This document shows, in pieces, positions 7,688 to 15,547 of a stretch of 38,841 nucleotides of DNA; position 1 is the stretch's first letter; the number at the start of each line of letters is the position of its first letter. The stretch is taken from NCBI GenBank assembly GCA_002255495.1, contig NCAP01000009.1, positions 1 through 38,841 of the forward strand, given 5' to 3'. Origin of the DNA: Rhodospirillales bacterium 20-60-12. GTDB taxonomy: Bacteria; Pseudomonadota; Alphaproteobacteria; Acetobacterales; Acetobacteraceae. A program made the position numbers and the translations under genes. The notes beneath the pieces were generated by a model. That model was not told where the DNA came from. It saw nothing but the letters and a program-made list of their open reading frames with translations, and ran no database searches.

Positions 7688-8252
7688 CACGATGCCCGAA
7701 CCCCTGGCACCACGCCTGACCAGCGGCGGCATGATCTACGAACTCGATGGCTTGCGGCCGGTCATCGACCAGGCAGCCTGGGTCGCGCCCACCGCCGTTC
7801 TCATCGGCGCAGTAACACTCGCCGCCGGCGCAAATATCTGGTTCGGCTGCGTGCTGCGCGCCGACACCAATCCTATCAAAATCGGCGCCCGCTCAAACAT
7901 CCAGGACGGCACGATCATTCATGTCAACCACGCTGAATTCGCCACTGATATCGGCGATGACGTCACCGTGGGCCACGCCGCGATCATCCATGCCTGCACA
8001 CTGAAAAACCGCGCCTTTGTCGGCATGGGTGCGACCATTATGGATGGCGCTGTGATCGAGGAGGGCGGCATGCTTGGCGCAGGCGCGCTTCTGCCACCCG
8101 GCAAGCGTATCGGCCCGAACGAATTATGGTTGGGCTCACCGGCCAAGCTGGCCCGCGTGATGACCGCGCCGGAACGCGCCATGCATGACCTCACGGTGCC
8201 GCATTATGTCGAATTATCCAACCGCTTCCGGCGCGGCTTGAAAGCGGTCTGA
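7680..8252 (+). CDS. Gamma-carbonic anhydrase family protein
   Basis: A 190-residue left-handed beta-helix (hexapeptide repeat) protein of the gamma-carbonic-anhydrase/YrdA/PaaY type. Zinc-ligand histidines are in place at about H81, H99 and H104 (TIIHVNH and TVGHAAIIHACT). ATG 7680 overlaps the argC stop, and GGAGG lies upstream within argC, which supports this start over an in-frame ATG at 7611. Family members hydrate CO2 or act as metal-dependent acyl-CoA thioesterase-like proteins; the sequence does not decide between these. Probably cytoplasmic, since no signal peptide is seen. Confidence 0.88.
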   Translation: MPDTMPEPLAPRLTSGGMIYELDGLRPVIDQAAWVAPTAVLIGAVTLAAGANIWFGCVLRADTNPIKIGARSNIQDGTIIHVNHAEFATDIGDDVTVGHAAIIHACTLKNRAFVGMGATIMDGAVIEEGGMLGAGALLPPGKRIGPNELWLGSPAKLARVMTAPERAMHDLTVPHYVELSNRFRRGLKAV

Positions 8253-8271
8253 GCCGAACCAACTGTCCACC

Positions 8272-8850
8272 ATGAAAATTATCGGCCCCTGCCTGATCAG
8301 TCTACTTCTGGCCGGATGCGCGCTGGAAACGCCGCCACCCAGCACCGGCTATCTGCCCGCCAGCGCCTTTGCGACAATTGCCGCAGGCGAAGACTCACCG
8401 ATGGCCGCCATCAACGACGCCACCTATGTTTTTGCCCATCCCGCCTCGATCCAGGGGCAACCCGCCCAGGCAGCCCTCGCCATTGCCTCGCTCGACGCCA
8501 TGGCCGGCCAATTCAGCACTGTGCCACGCTGGTCGAACATGAGCAGCATCGCCAAACTGCAAATGCTGCAAGCCCGCCACGATGTCCGCGCTTTGCTGGG
8601 CATCCGCCCCGGCACACAATCCCAGACCGTCGTCGATTGCTTCAGCCAACTCGCAGCCTTGCTCGGCGCCGGCAATCAACAAGCAGCACTCAACCTGCTG
8701 GCGTCACCCTTCTTCATGAACCCGCCCGCACAGACTTTGGCCACACTCACCAACATGCCCTATGTCGCCAGTGCGAATATCGCCACCCAACATGCCAGCC
8801 AGTTCCTCTACCCGGGCGGCGGCACCAGCAATACCGGGATGTTCAACTAG
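8272..8850 (+). CDS. Putative lipoprotein of unknown function
   Basis: A 192-residue protein with a lipoprotein signal peptide: a short charged start, a hydrophobic core, and lipobox LLAGC with the acylated cysteine at residue 16. The mature part is rich in Ala and Gln with no motif I recognise; one further cysteine lies mid-protein (VVDCFSQL). It follows the carbonic-anhydrase-like gene by 19 bases and may be co-transcribed. No strong ribosome site was seen before ATG 8272. Its TAG stop (8848-8850) directly abuts repeat module A. Confidence 0.72.
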   Translation: MKIIGPCLISLLLAGCALETPPPSTGYLPASAFATIAAGEDSPMAAINDATYVFAHPASIQGQPAQAALAIASLDAMAGQFSTVPRWSNMSSIAKLQMLQARHDVRALLGIRPGTQSQTVVDCFSQLAALLGAGNQQAALNLLASPFFMNPPAQTLATLTNMPYVASANIATQHASQFLYPGGGTSNTGMFN

Positions 8851-9054
8851 ATCGATATGCATTTAGTTTGAATCGCAAGACTCAATTTAAAGCTATGAAA
8901 TTGATCGGAAAATAAGCTTAGGACGCGTCGTTGTGAAACGATAGCACTCCCGATCAATATAGCTTTAGTTTGAATCGGAAGACTCAACTTAAAGCTATGA
9001 AATTGATCGGAAAATAAGCTTAGGGCGCGTCGTTGTGAAACGATAGCGCCCTAA
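8850..9054. repeat. Tandem duplication of a palindromic A+E repeat unit
   Basis: Two direct copies of a unit of about 102 bases, at 8850-8951 and 8952-9053, differing at a modest number of positions. Each unit has an A-type module with outer arms GATC(A/G)ATAT and AAATTGATCGG and an inner imperfect stem (AGCTTTAG...CTTAAAGCT), then module E, whose arms in the second copy are AGGGCGC and GCGCCCT around TCGTT-gtga-AACGA. The repeat fills the gap between the convergent lipoprotein and pcp genes. Confidence 0.85.
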
Positions 9055-9070
9055 ACGTCATGCAGCCGTC

Positions 9071-9715
9071 TCAGGCTTCGGCGCCGGCGGTGAGATCGAT
9101 ATCCTGACGGACATCGCGAATCGTCTCCAGCAGCGTAACGGCCGCCCGTTGCATGACAGTCAGCGACATGCTGGGCGCACCGGCGTGGCCCGCTGCCATT
9201 TCGGGCAAATAGGGCACATGAATGAAGCCGCAGCGAATGCCGGGGAACCGTGTCGAAGCGAGGTGCCGGATGAGATAAAAATGCGCATTGCACACAAAAG
9301 TTCCCGCTGATTGCGAGACGGTGACAGGTATGCCGATTTCACGCAGGCCGATCAGCATGGCCTTGATCGGCACGGTGCTGAAATAGGCGGCCGGGCCATG
9401 GGGCACGACCGGTTTGTCGACCGGCCTGGATCCTGCATTGTCGGGAATACGCGCATCGATGACATTGATCGCGACCCGTTCGATACTGATCGCCGGACGC
9501 CCGCCCGCGAGCCCAAAACCGAGCACCACTTGCGGTTTTACCCGGCTGATCGTGCGTTCGAGCAGAACTGGTATTTCATCGAACGAGACGGGCAGCGCAA
9601 GCGTCGAGATGCTCAAGCCGGCGATCGTGAGGTTCGCCAACGCAGGCATCAGCATGGCCGAAGGGTTGACGCTCTCACCGCCGAATGGTTCGAACCCGGT
9701 AATCAAAACACGCAT
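9071..9715 (-). CDS. pcp: Pyroglutamyl-peptidase I
   Basis: A 214-residue cysteine peptidase (family C15) that removes N-terminal pyroglutamate from peptides. The N-terminus MRVLITGFEPFGGESVNPS is diagnostic. The catalytic triad is visible: E79 (ISIERVAIN), C142 (SAGTFVCNAHFY) and H166 (FIHVPYLPE). Length is normal and the enzyme is cytoplasmic. Its product, 5-oxoproline, is the substrate of the 5-oxoprolinase-like protein encoded at 21967-25575. The 3' end lies against the tandem palindromic repeat. Confidence 0.95.
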   Translation of the reverse strand: MRVLITGFEPFGGESVNPSAMLMPALANLTIAGLSISTLALPVSFDEIPVLLERTISRVKPQVVLGFGLAGGRPAISIERVAINVIDARIPDNAGSRPVDKPVVPHGPAAYFSTVPIKAMLIGLREIGIPVTVSQSAGTFVCNAHFYLIRHLASTRFPGIRCGFIHVPYLPEMAAGHAGAPSMSLTVMQRAAVTLLETIRDVRQDIDLTAGAEA

Positions 9716-10133
9716 GTGGGTTGTCCTGAGTGGCGGAGGGTGGCGAGGGACTGCACAGCGATCTACCGGCCTCCACCGATTCGATCGGCTGGATTGTACG
9801 GCGTTTCAATCATCGCTGTCATCGGGTATAAAGCGCATGGCTTCGCACCGATAAGACATGATGATGGTGATCCATTGTAAGTCGAACATGCGCGCATGGC
9901 GGTGCGCAGCGCATAACTCGGATTGCTCGGCGACCGGTTTCAAATGATCGATCTCAAACCGGCATTGCGCCTGCATCAGATCGCCGGGCAATTGGCACGA
10001 TATGACAAACAACGCTCACCACGCCAGCATGATTTGGGCTTCTTGGCACAGAAACTGTTCGTGGATTGATATCTGCATCACTTGATACATATCTCAAACG
10101 GTGTCGGCAGTCGGCACCGGAAGGATGATCATT
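9716..10133. other. 418-base stretch without a convincing gene
   Basis: This interval separates divergent pcp and slipin and should hold both promoters. Base composition is more AT-rich towards 10070-10100. A 41-residue open frame (9944-10069, plus) and a 68-residue frame (9806-10012, minus) overlap each other, lack ribosome sites and show no clear family. I see no tRNA, hairpin array or member of the palindromic repeat family here. Confidence 0.5.
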
Positions 10134-10985
10134 ATGAATCCGATTACCGTTTTTATCGCGCTTGTTCTGGCTTTCATCGGCCTTGGACTCTCCGCAGCAC
10201 TCACCCCGTTGATCGGCGGGATATTTATTCTGCTTGCCGTCATCGTGCTGTTTTCCCTCAAAATGGCCAAAAGCTGGGAGCGTTTCGTCATCCTGCGCGC
10301 CGGCCGATTCCACGGCGTGAAAGGACCCGGCCTGTTTGCCATCGTCCCTGTCCTGGACAGCGTGACAGCCGTGATTGACGAACGGATTCAGACCACCGGC
10401 TTCAACGCCGAACAGGCGCTGACGCGCGATACGGTGCCGGTCAATGTCGATGCGATCATTTTCTGGAACGTCAACGACGCCGCGAAAGCCGCTTTGAAAA
10501 TCACCAATTACCGGCAGGCGATCGACCGCGTGGCACAAACATCGCTGCGCGAGATGATCGGCTCGTCAATGCTCGCGACCCTGCTGTCCGAACGCCAGGA
10601 GGCCGATGAAAAACTACGCGTTCAAATCGGCTCCAAAACCGCCGAATGGGGCATTACCATCCGTGCCGTCGAAATCCGCGATGTCGCCATTCCGGTGGGC
10701 TTGCAGGATGCCATGTCACGCCAGGCGCAGGCCGAACGCGAACGCCAGGCGCGGGTGATTCTGGGCTCGGCGGAGGCCGAAATTGCCGAGAAATTCGTCG
10801 AGGCCGCCAAGCTTTACGGCGACCATCCGGCAGCGTTGCAGCTGCGCGCCATGAACATCATTTACGAAACGACCAAGGAGCGGGGTGCGACCATTCTCAT
10901 CCCGACCAGCATGGTCGATGCGATGAACCCTCCCACCGCATTGGCGGTTGCCGCATTTGCAGCATCGCCGAACGCGCCGACATAA
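10134..10985 (+). CDS. Slipin / stomatin-like SPFH protein
   Basis: A 283-residue membrane protein of the stomatin/slipin branch of the SPFH (band 7) superfamily. Two closely spaced hydrophobic segments (about 4-45) precede the SPFH domain, which starts around SWERFVILRAGRF. The central part has the typical DERIQTT and TRDTVPVNVDAI strands, then a coiled coil rich in Ala, Glu and Arg. ATG 10134 was chosen because GGAAGG lies 9 bases upstream; ATG 10125 would touch that site. Family members form membrane microdomains and often pair with an NfeD protease; no nfeD gene is adjacent. Confidence 0.9.
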   Translation: MNPITVFIALVLAFIGLGLSAALTPLIGGIFILLAVIVLFSLKMAKSWERFVILRAGRFHGVKGPGLFAIVPVLDSVTAVIDERIQTTGFNAEQALTRDTVPVNVDAIIFWNVNDAAKAALKITNYRQAIDRVAQTSLREMIGSSMLATLLSERQEADEKLRVQIGSKTAEWGITIRAVEIRDVAIPVGLQDAMSRQAQAERERQARVILGSAEAEIAEKFVEAAKLYGDHPAALQLRAMNIIYETTKERGATILIPTSMVDAMNPPTALAVAAFAASPNAPT

Positions 10986-10994
10986 CGCGCCCGC

Positions 10995-11600
10995 TTATTT
11001 CGAGCCGAAGCCGAGAAACCCCGCCTGCGGGTCAGGTGTTCCGGGTGTTGCCGCAATCGGTGCGCGCACCGGCGAGGTCGGCATAGCCGGCCGATAGGGC
11101 GCTGCATGACGCGTGAGTTTCGCTGGGCCTGCCGCCGCCTGGGTGATTTTGGCGGTATTGCCGGCGAGACCCGCAACCGGCGCCGGCTGATCGGCACCAC
11201 GTTCGGACAAAAGCAGGAATGTGATGGCGCTGTGATTCAGATCGATCGACAAATCAAGCGGCGTTTCACCCAGAGCATTGCGGGCATTCAGGTCCGCCCC
11301 GCGGCCGATGGCAACGCGCGCCGCGCCATAATCGCCCTGATTGATCGCCAGAAACAGGGCTTTGGTCGGGTCCTGGGTATCGATGCTCGCCGTGGAGGAT
11401 GAGTCAGAGGCATCAGGCACGGCACCGGGCAAGGCCGGTGGCGGCGCAGGCGTATCATCCGTCGGGCGGGCCGCCGATGCGGTGCCGACCGGCCCAATGC
11501 CACCGCCCGGCATTTGCGCGCATGAAGGTTGCGCCGACAACAATAGCGGCGCGGTCATCAGGAGAGCAGCAAGCCAGGGCAGACGCACCATGTTCTTCAT
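10995..11600 (-). CDS. Exported ankyrin-repeat protein
   Basis: A 201-residue protein with a Sec-type signal peptide (about 1-29) and a low-complexity Pro/Ala/Ser/Thr region to about residue 78. Roughly two ankyrin-like repeats follow (KALFLAINQGDYGAARVAIG, then GADLNARNALGETPLDLSID). The tail is rich in Pro and Ala. Probably periplasmic; a binding partner cannot be predicted. Convergent with the slipin gene (9-base gap) and 18 bases downstream of tspO on the same strand, so it may be read with it. Confidence 0.82.
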   Translation of the reverse strand: MKNMVRLPWLAALLMTAPLLLSAQPSCAQMPGGGIGPVGTASAARPTDDTPAPPPALPGAVPDASDSSSTASIDTQDPTKALFLAINQGDYGAARVAIGRGADLNARNALGETPLDLSIDLNHSAITFLLLSERGADQPAPVAGLAGNTAKITQAAAGPAKLTRHAAPYRPAMPTSPVRAPIAATPGTPDPQAGFLGFGSK

Positions 11601-11618
11601 ATCATCCCGCTTACACGA

Positions 11619-12059
11619 TCAACGGTTCAGCCACCAGAACCCAGCATTGAGATAGCTCGCGAACCCGACCCACAGCAAATAAGGCAGCATCAGCCAGGCC
11701 GCGAGCCGATCGACCCGGGCGAAGCGGAGGATCGTCAAGGCGATCAGGCCGAACATCACCCCAATGATCAGCAAAGCCGCCCCAGGCCAATGCAGGCCGA
11801 AAAATACCGGCACCCACAGCGCGTTCACCGCCAGTTGCGCGGCCCAGAAACCGAGGGCGCCGGTGAATGGCGCGCGCCAGACCCGCCAGGCGGCAACCCC
11901 CATCATCAGATACAGCACGGACCAGACCGGACCGAACACATAATTAGGCGGTGTCAGAGGCGGGCGGAGGAGCGACAAATACCAGCCATGGAGATTGCCC
12001 GCGGTCAGTGCGCCATTGGCACTGCCGACCAGCAGGCACAGCAGCATGAACCCTGCCAA
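11619..12059 (-). CDS. tspO: TspO/MBR family membrane protein
   Basis: A 146-residue, five-helix membrane protein of the TspO/peripheral benzodiazepine receptor family, which binds tetrapyrroles and porphyrins and affects stress responses. Family signatures are LRPPLTPPNYVFGPVWSVLY after the first helix, a Trp-rich second half and a final helix with YLLWVGFASYLN. The frame opens with TTG 12059; ATG 12047, with AGGG just upstream, is an equally possible start. No earlier ATG or GTG exists before an in-frame stop. The small lipoprotein gene lies 129 bases upstream on the same strand. Confidence 0.9.
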   Translation of the reverse strand: MAGFMLLCLLVGSANGALTAGNLHGWYLSLLRPPLTPPNYVFGPVWSVLYLMMGVAAWRVWRAPFTGALGFWAAQLAVNALWVPVFFGLHWPGAALLIIGVMFGLIALTILRFARVDRLAAWLMLPYLLWVGFASYLNAGFWWLNR

Positions 12060-12188
12060 AGCAAGATATTGCTGGCCCGAACCCGGGCCTCGGCGGTCGA
12101 TCGTATAACGCGGATGCTTGAAGGCACGGCCCCCCTTTGCGCCGTTATAGCTGAACGGCGCTCGGGGACAAAATTCGCGCGCGCGCGA

Positions 12189-12347
12189 TCAGCCAGCCCA
12201 ATGGCCCCGAACCCAGCCGCCATAAGGGCCGTAATGGCCCGGCACCCAAACGGCCGCCGCGAACGGCCGAGCCGGATAGACCACGCACCCGCCCAACGGC
12301 ACGGCCATGCCCAAAACCAAAACCAGCGCCAAAATTCGACCAATCAT
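12189..12347 (-). CDS. Small YXWQ-repeat-like lipoprotein
   Basis: A 52-residue protein with a lipoprotein signal peptide: a hydrophobic run of Leu/Val and lipobox LGGC, with the acylated cysteine at residue 21. The mature 32 residues are rich in Trp, Tyr, Gly and His (VWVPGHYGPYGGWVRGHW), a pattern like the YXWQ/BcpO-type repeat lipoproteins. A good ribosome site, GAGGTGAT, precedes ATG 12347, which argues for a real gene despite its size. Function unknown; an outer-membrane or periplasmic location is inferred. Confidence 0.75.
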   Translation of the reverse strand: MIGRILALVLVLGMAVPLGGCVVYPARPFAAAVWVPGHYGPYGGWVRGHWAG

Positions 12348-12403
12348 ACCATCACCTCGTGGAAATACGCGTTACAATTGCTCGCTTCTAAACCGAACGC
12401 CGC

Positions 12404-12808
12404 TTACGATGGGGTTTCGGATTGTAACAATGAATGATCGGCGCTGCGGCTGGCCAAAGCCGCATTGATCACCGCCAAAGCATCTGCACCGGCACTCAAG
12501 GCGGCTTGTTCGAGGCTGCGATAGGATGCCAGAATATCAACGCCTAGTGTGGTCAGGCGCGCCCCGCCGCCGCCCGTGCCGCCCTTGGCCGCCTCCACCA
12601 GTGGAGTGCGGAACGCATGGTTCAAATCCTCGGTCAGTTGCCAGGCGCGTTTGTAACTCATGCGCATGCGCCGGCCCGCCGCCGCGATCGATCCCGTCTC
12701 CTGGATGAATTGCAGCAAATCCGCCCGCCCCGGCCCCATGGCAATACCGCCATCCAGAACCAGCCTGATGCGCAATCCCAGCCGATCGGTGTGCATTGGT
12801 TTGACCAT
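12404..12808 (-). CDS. modE: ModE-type molybdate-responsive regulator (DNA-binding domain only)
   Basis: A 134-residue winged-helix protein of the ModE N-terminal type. It contains LLQFIQETGSIAAAGRRM and MSYKRAWQLTEDLN (the helix-turn-helix of this family) and TPLVEAAKGGTGGGGARLT (the wing). No molybdate-binding Mop/TOBE domain follows, so it may sense Mo indirectly or with a partner; single-domain ModE forms are known in many Proteobacteria. ATG 12808 was chosen because it has TGGGA upstream and leaves the Mo-box region untranslated; a frame open to 12907 would run over the operators and past the divergent modA start. Probably represses the divergent mod operon when molybdate is abundant. 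Confidence 0.87.
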   Translation of the reverse strand: MVKPMHTDRLGLRIRLVLDGGIAMGPGRADLLQFIQETGSIAAAGRRMRMSYKRAWQLTEDLNHAFRTPLVEAAKGGTGGGGARLTTLGVDILASYRSLEQAALSAGADALAVINAALASRSADHSLLQSETPS

Positions 12809-12840
12809 GATCCCAGCAAACCACGCTTCTGGTCGCTTGA

Positions 12841-12880
12841 CGATATTGCTGTCCAGCGATATCGCTAAAAAAACATATCG
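12841..12880. promoter_or_regulatory. Two overlapping Mo-box-like operators
   Basis: Two palindromes of the form CGATAT-N12-ATATCG, at 12841-12864 and 12857-12880, share a central half-site and are offset by 16 bases. The spacing equals that of the E. coli ModE operator as I recall it (CGTTAT-N12-ATAACG). They lie between the divergent modE and modA starts, the second ending 13 bases before the modA ATG, where bound ModE would cover promoter or early transcript. Confidence 0.78.
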
Positions 12881-12893
12881 GTGGAATGACAAA

Positions 12894-13805
12894 ATGAAAA
12901 TGCGCATAGTCTCGGCTGTTCTGATCGCGGCTCTTGCTGCCGCACCGCTGGCCGCTCATGCCGACGGTAAAATGACCGTCGCGTACGCCGGGTCGATGGG
13001 TGTTGTGATGGATCACGGGCTCGGGCCCTCCTTCACCAAACAGACAGGTGTGGCATATCAGGGCATCGGCCAGGGCGCATTGGCCCTCGCGCATTTGCTG
13101 GCGGCCGGCACCATGCATGCCGACGTGTTCGTATCGATCACGCCGGGTCCGGTGAAAATTCTGGAGAAAGCCGGACTCGTGACCGATGCGGTGCCGATTG
13201 CCAGCACCGCCATGGTTATTGCCTATTCGCCAAAATCCAGCTTCGCCGCACAACTGGCCGAAGCCGCCGCCGGTAAGCGCGCCTGGTATAAAGTGCTGGA
13301 GGAGAAAAATTTCCGCTTCGGCCGCACCGATCCGGCAACCGACCCGCAAGGGCAAAATATTCTTTTCACCTTCCAACTCGCCGAGACCTATTATCATCAG
13401 CCGGGCCTGTCCGCGCGGATTTTGGGCCCGTCCGTCAATCCCGCCCAGATATTCGCTGAGCCGGCCATGCTGGCCGACCTCGATGACGGCCAGCTCGATG
13501 CGACATCGGGCTATGAAAGTGCGGTGAAATCACTGCATCTGCCGTTCATCCGGCTGCCCGATCAGATCAATTTGAGCAACCCCGCGATGGCGGCGCAATG
13601 GTACAGCAAAGCCGCCGTGACCCTGACCATCAAAGGCCAGACCAAGATTGTGCATACCCAGCCTTTGGTGTTCTATGCCGCGGTGCTGAAAAACGCCCAG
13701 AACCCGCAAGCTGCCGCTGAATTCGTGAAATTGCTGACCAGCCCCCAAGGTCAGAAAATTCTCCATGATGATGGCTATAGCGCACCCAAGGGCGGCAATA
13801 TCTGA
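12894..13805 (+). CDS. modA: Molybdate/tungstate ABC transporter substrate-binding protein
   Basis: A 303-residue periplasmic binding protein. A Sec signal peptide (cleavage near AHA-D, 23/24) precedes VAYAGSMGVVMDHGL. The motif GRTDPATDPQGQNILFTFQL near the middle resembles the WtpA/archaeal-type tungstate and molybdate binders more than the short E. coli ModA, so the protein may prefer tungstate or bind both oxyanions. GGAA precedes ATG 12894; a second ATG follows at 12900. It is the first gene of a three-gene transporter and lies immediately downstream of Mo-box-like operators. Confidence 0.83.
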   Translation: MKMRIVSAVLIAALAAAPLAAHADGKMTVAYAGSMGVVMDHGLGPSFTKQTGVAYQGIGQGALALAHLLAAGTMHADVFVSITPGPVKILEKAGLVTDAVPIASTAMVIAYSPKSSFAAQLAEAAAGKRAWYKVLEEKNFRFGRTDPATDPQGQNILFTFQLAETYYHQPGLSARILGPSVNPAQIFAEPAMLADLDDGQLDATSGYESAVKSLHLPFIRLPDQINLSNPAMAAQWYSKAAVTLTIKGQTKIVHTQPLVFYAAVLKNAQNPQAAAEFVKLLTSPQGQKILHDDGYSAPKGGNI

Positions 13806-14555
13806 ATGCTGCGCCGGGTTCTGCCCGCTTTGGTGCTGCTGTTTTTGGCAGCACCCTTCGCCGCCCTGATCACCGCGACCGACTGGCGGCATTTCACCCT
13901 GCAGACCGGCGATGGCACCGCAATCGTGACATCGCTGATCGCGGCCATATTGGCTTTAATGATCATCGCCGCCATCGGCACGCCGGTTGCCGCCGCCATG
14001 GCACGCGCGCAGGGCCGGCGGCGCATCGTCGCCGAAATTCTGGTGCTTCTGCCGTTGCTGACGCCACCTCTGGCATTGGGTATCCTGCTGGCGATCTTCT
14101 ACGGCCCAATCGGCCCGATCGCGGGTGTGCTGCAGCATCTGGGTCTGGTGCTCAGCAATAATCGGGCGGCCTTCATGCTGGCGACGATTTATGCCGCCTT
14201 GCCGACCTATATCATCGCAGCACGCGCGGCATTGGCCGAGGTGCCGGCGAGCCTGACCGACGTCGCTTGCACGCTGGGCCAGTCTCCGGCGCAGATTTTT
14301 CGCCGCGTCACCCTGCCGCTCGCCCGCAAAGGGCTCGCCGCCGCTTTGTCTCTGGCCTGGATCAGGGCGATCGGTGAATTCGGCATTTTGCTGGTCATTG
14401 CCTATTTCCCACAGGGCATGACGGTCAAGTTATGGGTGAATTTGCAGGAATCCGGGGTCGCTGCGGTGTATCCGCTGCTGTGGATTTTTCTCCTGCTGGC
14501 TTTGCCCTTACCACTCTGGCTTGGCAGTGCAACCCGGCGTAATCGGGTTATGTGA
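13806..14555 (+). CDS. modB: Molybdate/tungstate ABC transporter permease
   Basis: A 249-residue inner-membrane permease with about six hydrophobic segments and a cytoplasmic EAA loop (LTDVACTLGQSPAQIFRRVT, near residues 156-175) that docks the ATPase. The ATG follows the modA stop with no gap (TGA-ATG), and the end overlaps modC by 4 bases. Typical length for ModB/WtpB permeases. Oxyanion specificity is taken from the neighbours. Confidence 0.88.
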   Translation: MLRRVLPALVLLFLAAPFAALITATDWRHFTLQTGDGTAIVTSLIAAILALMIIAAIGTPVAAAMARAQGRRRIVAEILVLLPLLTPPLALGILLAIFYGPIGPIAGVLQHLGLVLSNNRAAFMLATIYAALPTYIIAARAALAEVPASLTDVACTLGQSPAQIFRRVTLPLARKGLAAALSLAWIRAIGEFGILLVIAYFPQGMTVKLWVNLQESGVAAVYPLLWIFLLLALPLPLWLGSATRRNRVM

Positions 14556-15547
14556 CACTCGATATTGATCTGACCATTCCCGCACCGATCGCGCTGCACG
14601 CCCAATTCAGCATTCGCGGCTTCACCGCTCTGCTGGGCCGGTCCGGTGCCGGAAAAAGCACATTGCTGCGCGCGTTGGCGGGGCTGATTCCGGCCAGCGG
14701 CACGCCCTTCGCAGGTGTGCCGGCCGAAGCCCGCCGGGTTGGGTATCTGCCGCAAGGGGCCGCTTTATTTCCCCATCTGACCGCCTTACAAAACGCTGCC
14801 TTCGCGCTGCGTGGCCCGGCCCGGCTGATCCAGGCGCAAAGCCTTCTCGATAGCTTGGGCGTCGGCGCCCTGGCTGCCCAGAATGCGGCCAGCCTGTCGG
14901 GCGGGGAGGCCCAGCGCGTCGCACTCGCCCGCGCATTGGCCAGCAACCCGCTTTTGCTGTTGCTCGACGAACCCAGCGCCGCGCTGGATGCACCCGCGCG
15001 CGACCGGGTGATCGGTGAGCTGATCAGCGAGATCGGCAAGCGCGGCATTCCCGCTTTGGCCAGCACCCATGATGCCGCGATGGCCGGCATGGCCGACTGG
15101 CTGGTGGTGCTGGCCGATGGGCATATTGCCCAGCAAGGCGTGCCGCGCGACCTGTTCGATCATCCTGCCACGCGCGACGTCGCCGCTCTGGTCGGGTTCA
15201 CCAATTTCATCCCCGGCCAGGTGATCGGCCGCGACGAGGCGGGGCTGATCATCAAAGCCGGCAGCGTGGTTCTGCGGGTCAGCGGTCATTACGACTACCC
15301 GCCGGGTGCACTACTCCTTTTGACGATCCGAGCGGACGATCTGACGCTCGATGGATCAATGCAAAACCTGCTCAGCGGCATCGTCACGTCGGTCTTGCAG
15401 CATGGCAGTTTCGTCCGCCTCACCATCCGCAGCACCAGCGGCATCGATCTCGACATGCTGGTCACCTACCGCACCGGCGGTGCGTGCAAGACCGGCGAGC
15501 ATGTGACCACGCATCTGCCGCCGGACCGGATACGGATCGTCGCTTAG
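14552..15547 (+). CDS. modC: Molybdate/tungstate ABC transporter ATP-binding protein
   Basis: A 331-residue ABC ATPase starting at GTG 14552 inside the modB stop (GTGA overlap). Walker A is at 29-37 (GRSGAGKST), the ABC signature at 115-122 (LSGGEAQR) and Walker B ends at LLLLLDEP (134-141). The C-terminal part from about 270 is a TOBE-type domain, as in ModC, which can bind the oxyanion for regulation. It completes the importer. Its TAG stop (15545-15547) forms the edge of repeat module A. Confidence 0.88.
   Translation: MTLDIDLTIPAPIALHAQFSIRGFTALLGRSGAGKSTLLRALAGLIPASGTPFAGVPAEARRVGYLPQGAALFPHLTALQNAAFALRGPARLIQAQSLLDSLGVGALAAQNAASLSGGEAQRVALARALASNPLLLLLDEPSAALDAPARDRVIGELISEIGKRGIPALASTHDAAMAGMADWLVVLADGHIAQQGVPRDLFDHPATRDVAALVGFTNFIPGQVIGRDEAGLIIKAGSVVLRVSGHYDYPPGALLLLTIRADDLTLDGSMQNLLSGIVTSVLQHGSFVRLTIRSTSGIDLDMLVTYRTGGACKTGEHVTTHLPPDRIRIVA

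Noticed and set aside
9806-10012. 68-residue minus-strand frame with a Cys/His-containing FEIDHLKPV segment, faintly like an HNH nuclease remnant
   Set aside because: No ribosome site, lacks the paired CxxC and second half of an HNH motif, and overlaps another weak frame on the other strand.
9944-10069. 41-residue plus-strand frame before the slipin gene
   Set aside because: No ribosome site and no recognisable composition or family; kept only as part of the gap description.
12005-12343. 112-residue minus-strand frame with many Trp over the small lipoprotein and the tspO start
   Set aside because: It is an out-of-frame shadow of two better-supported genes, each with its own signal or membrane pattern.
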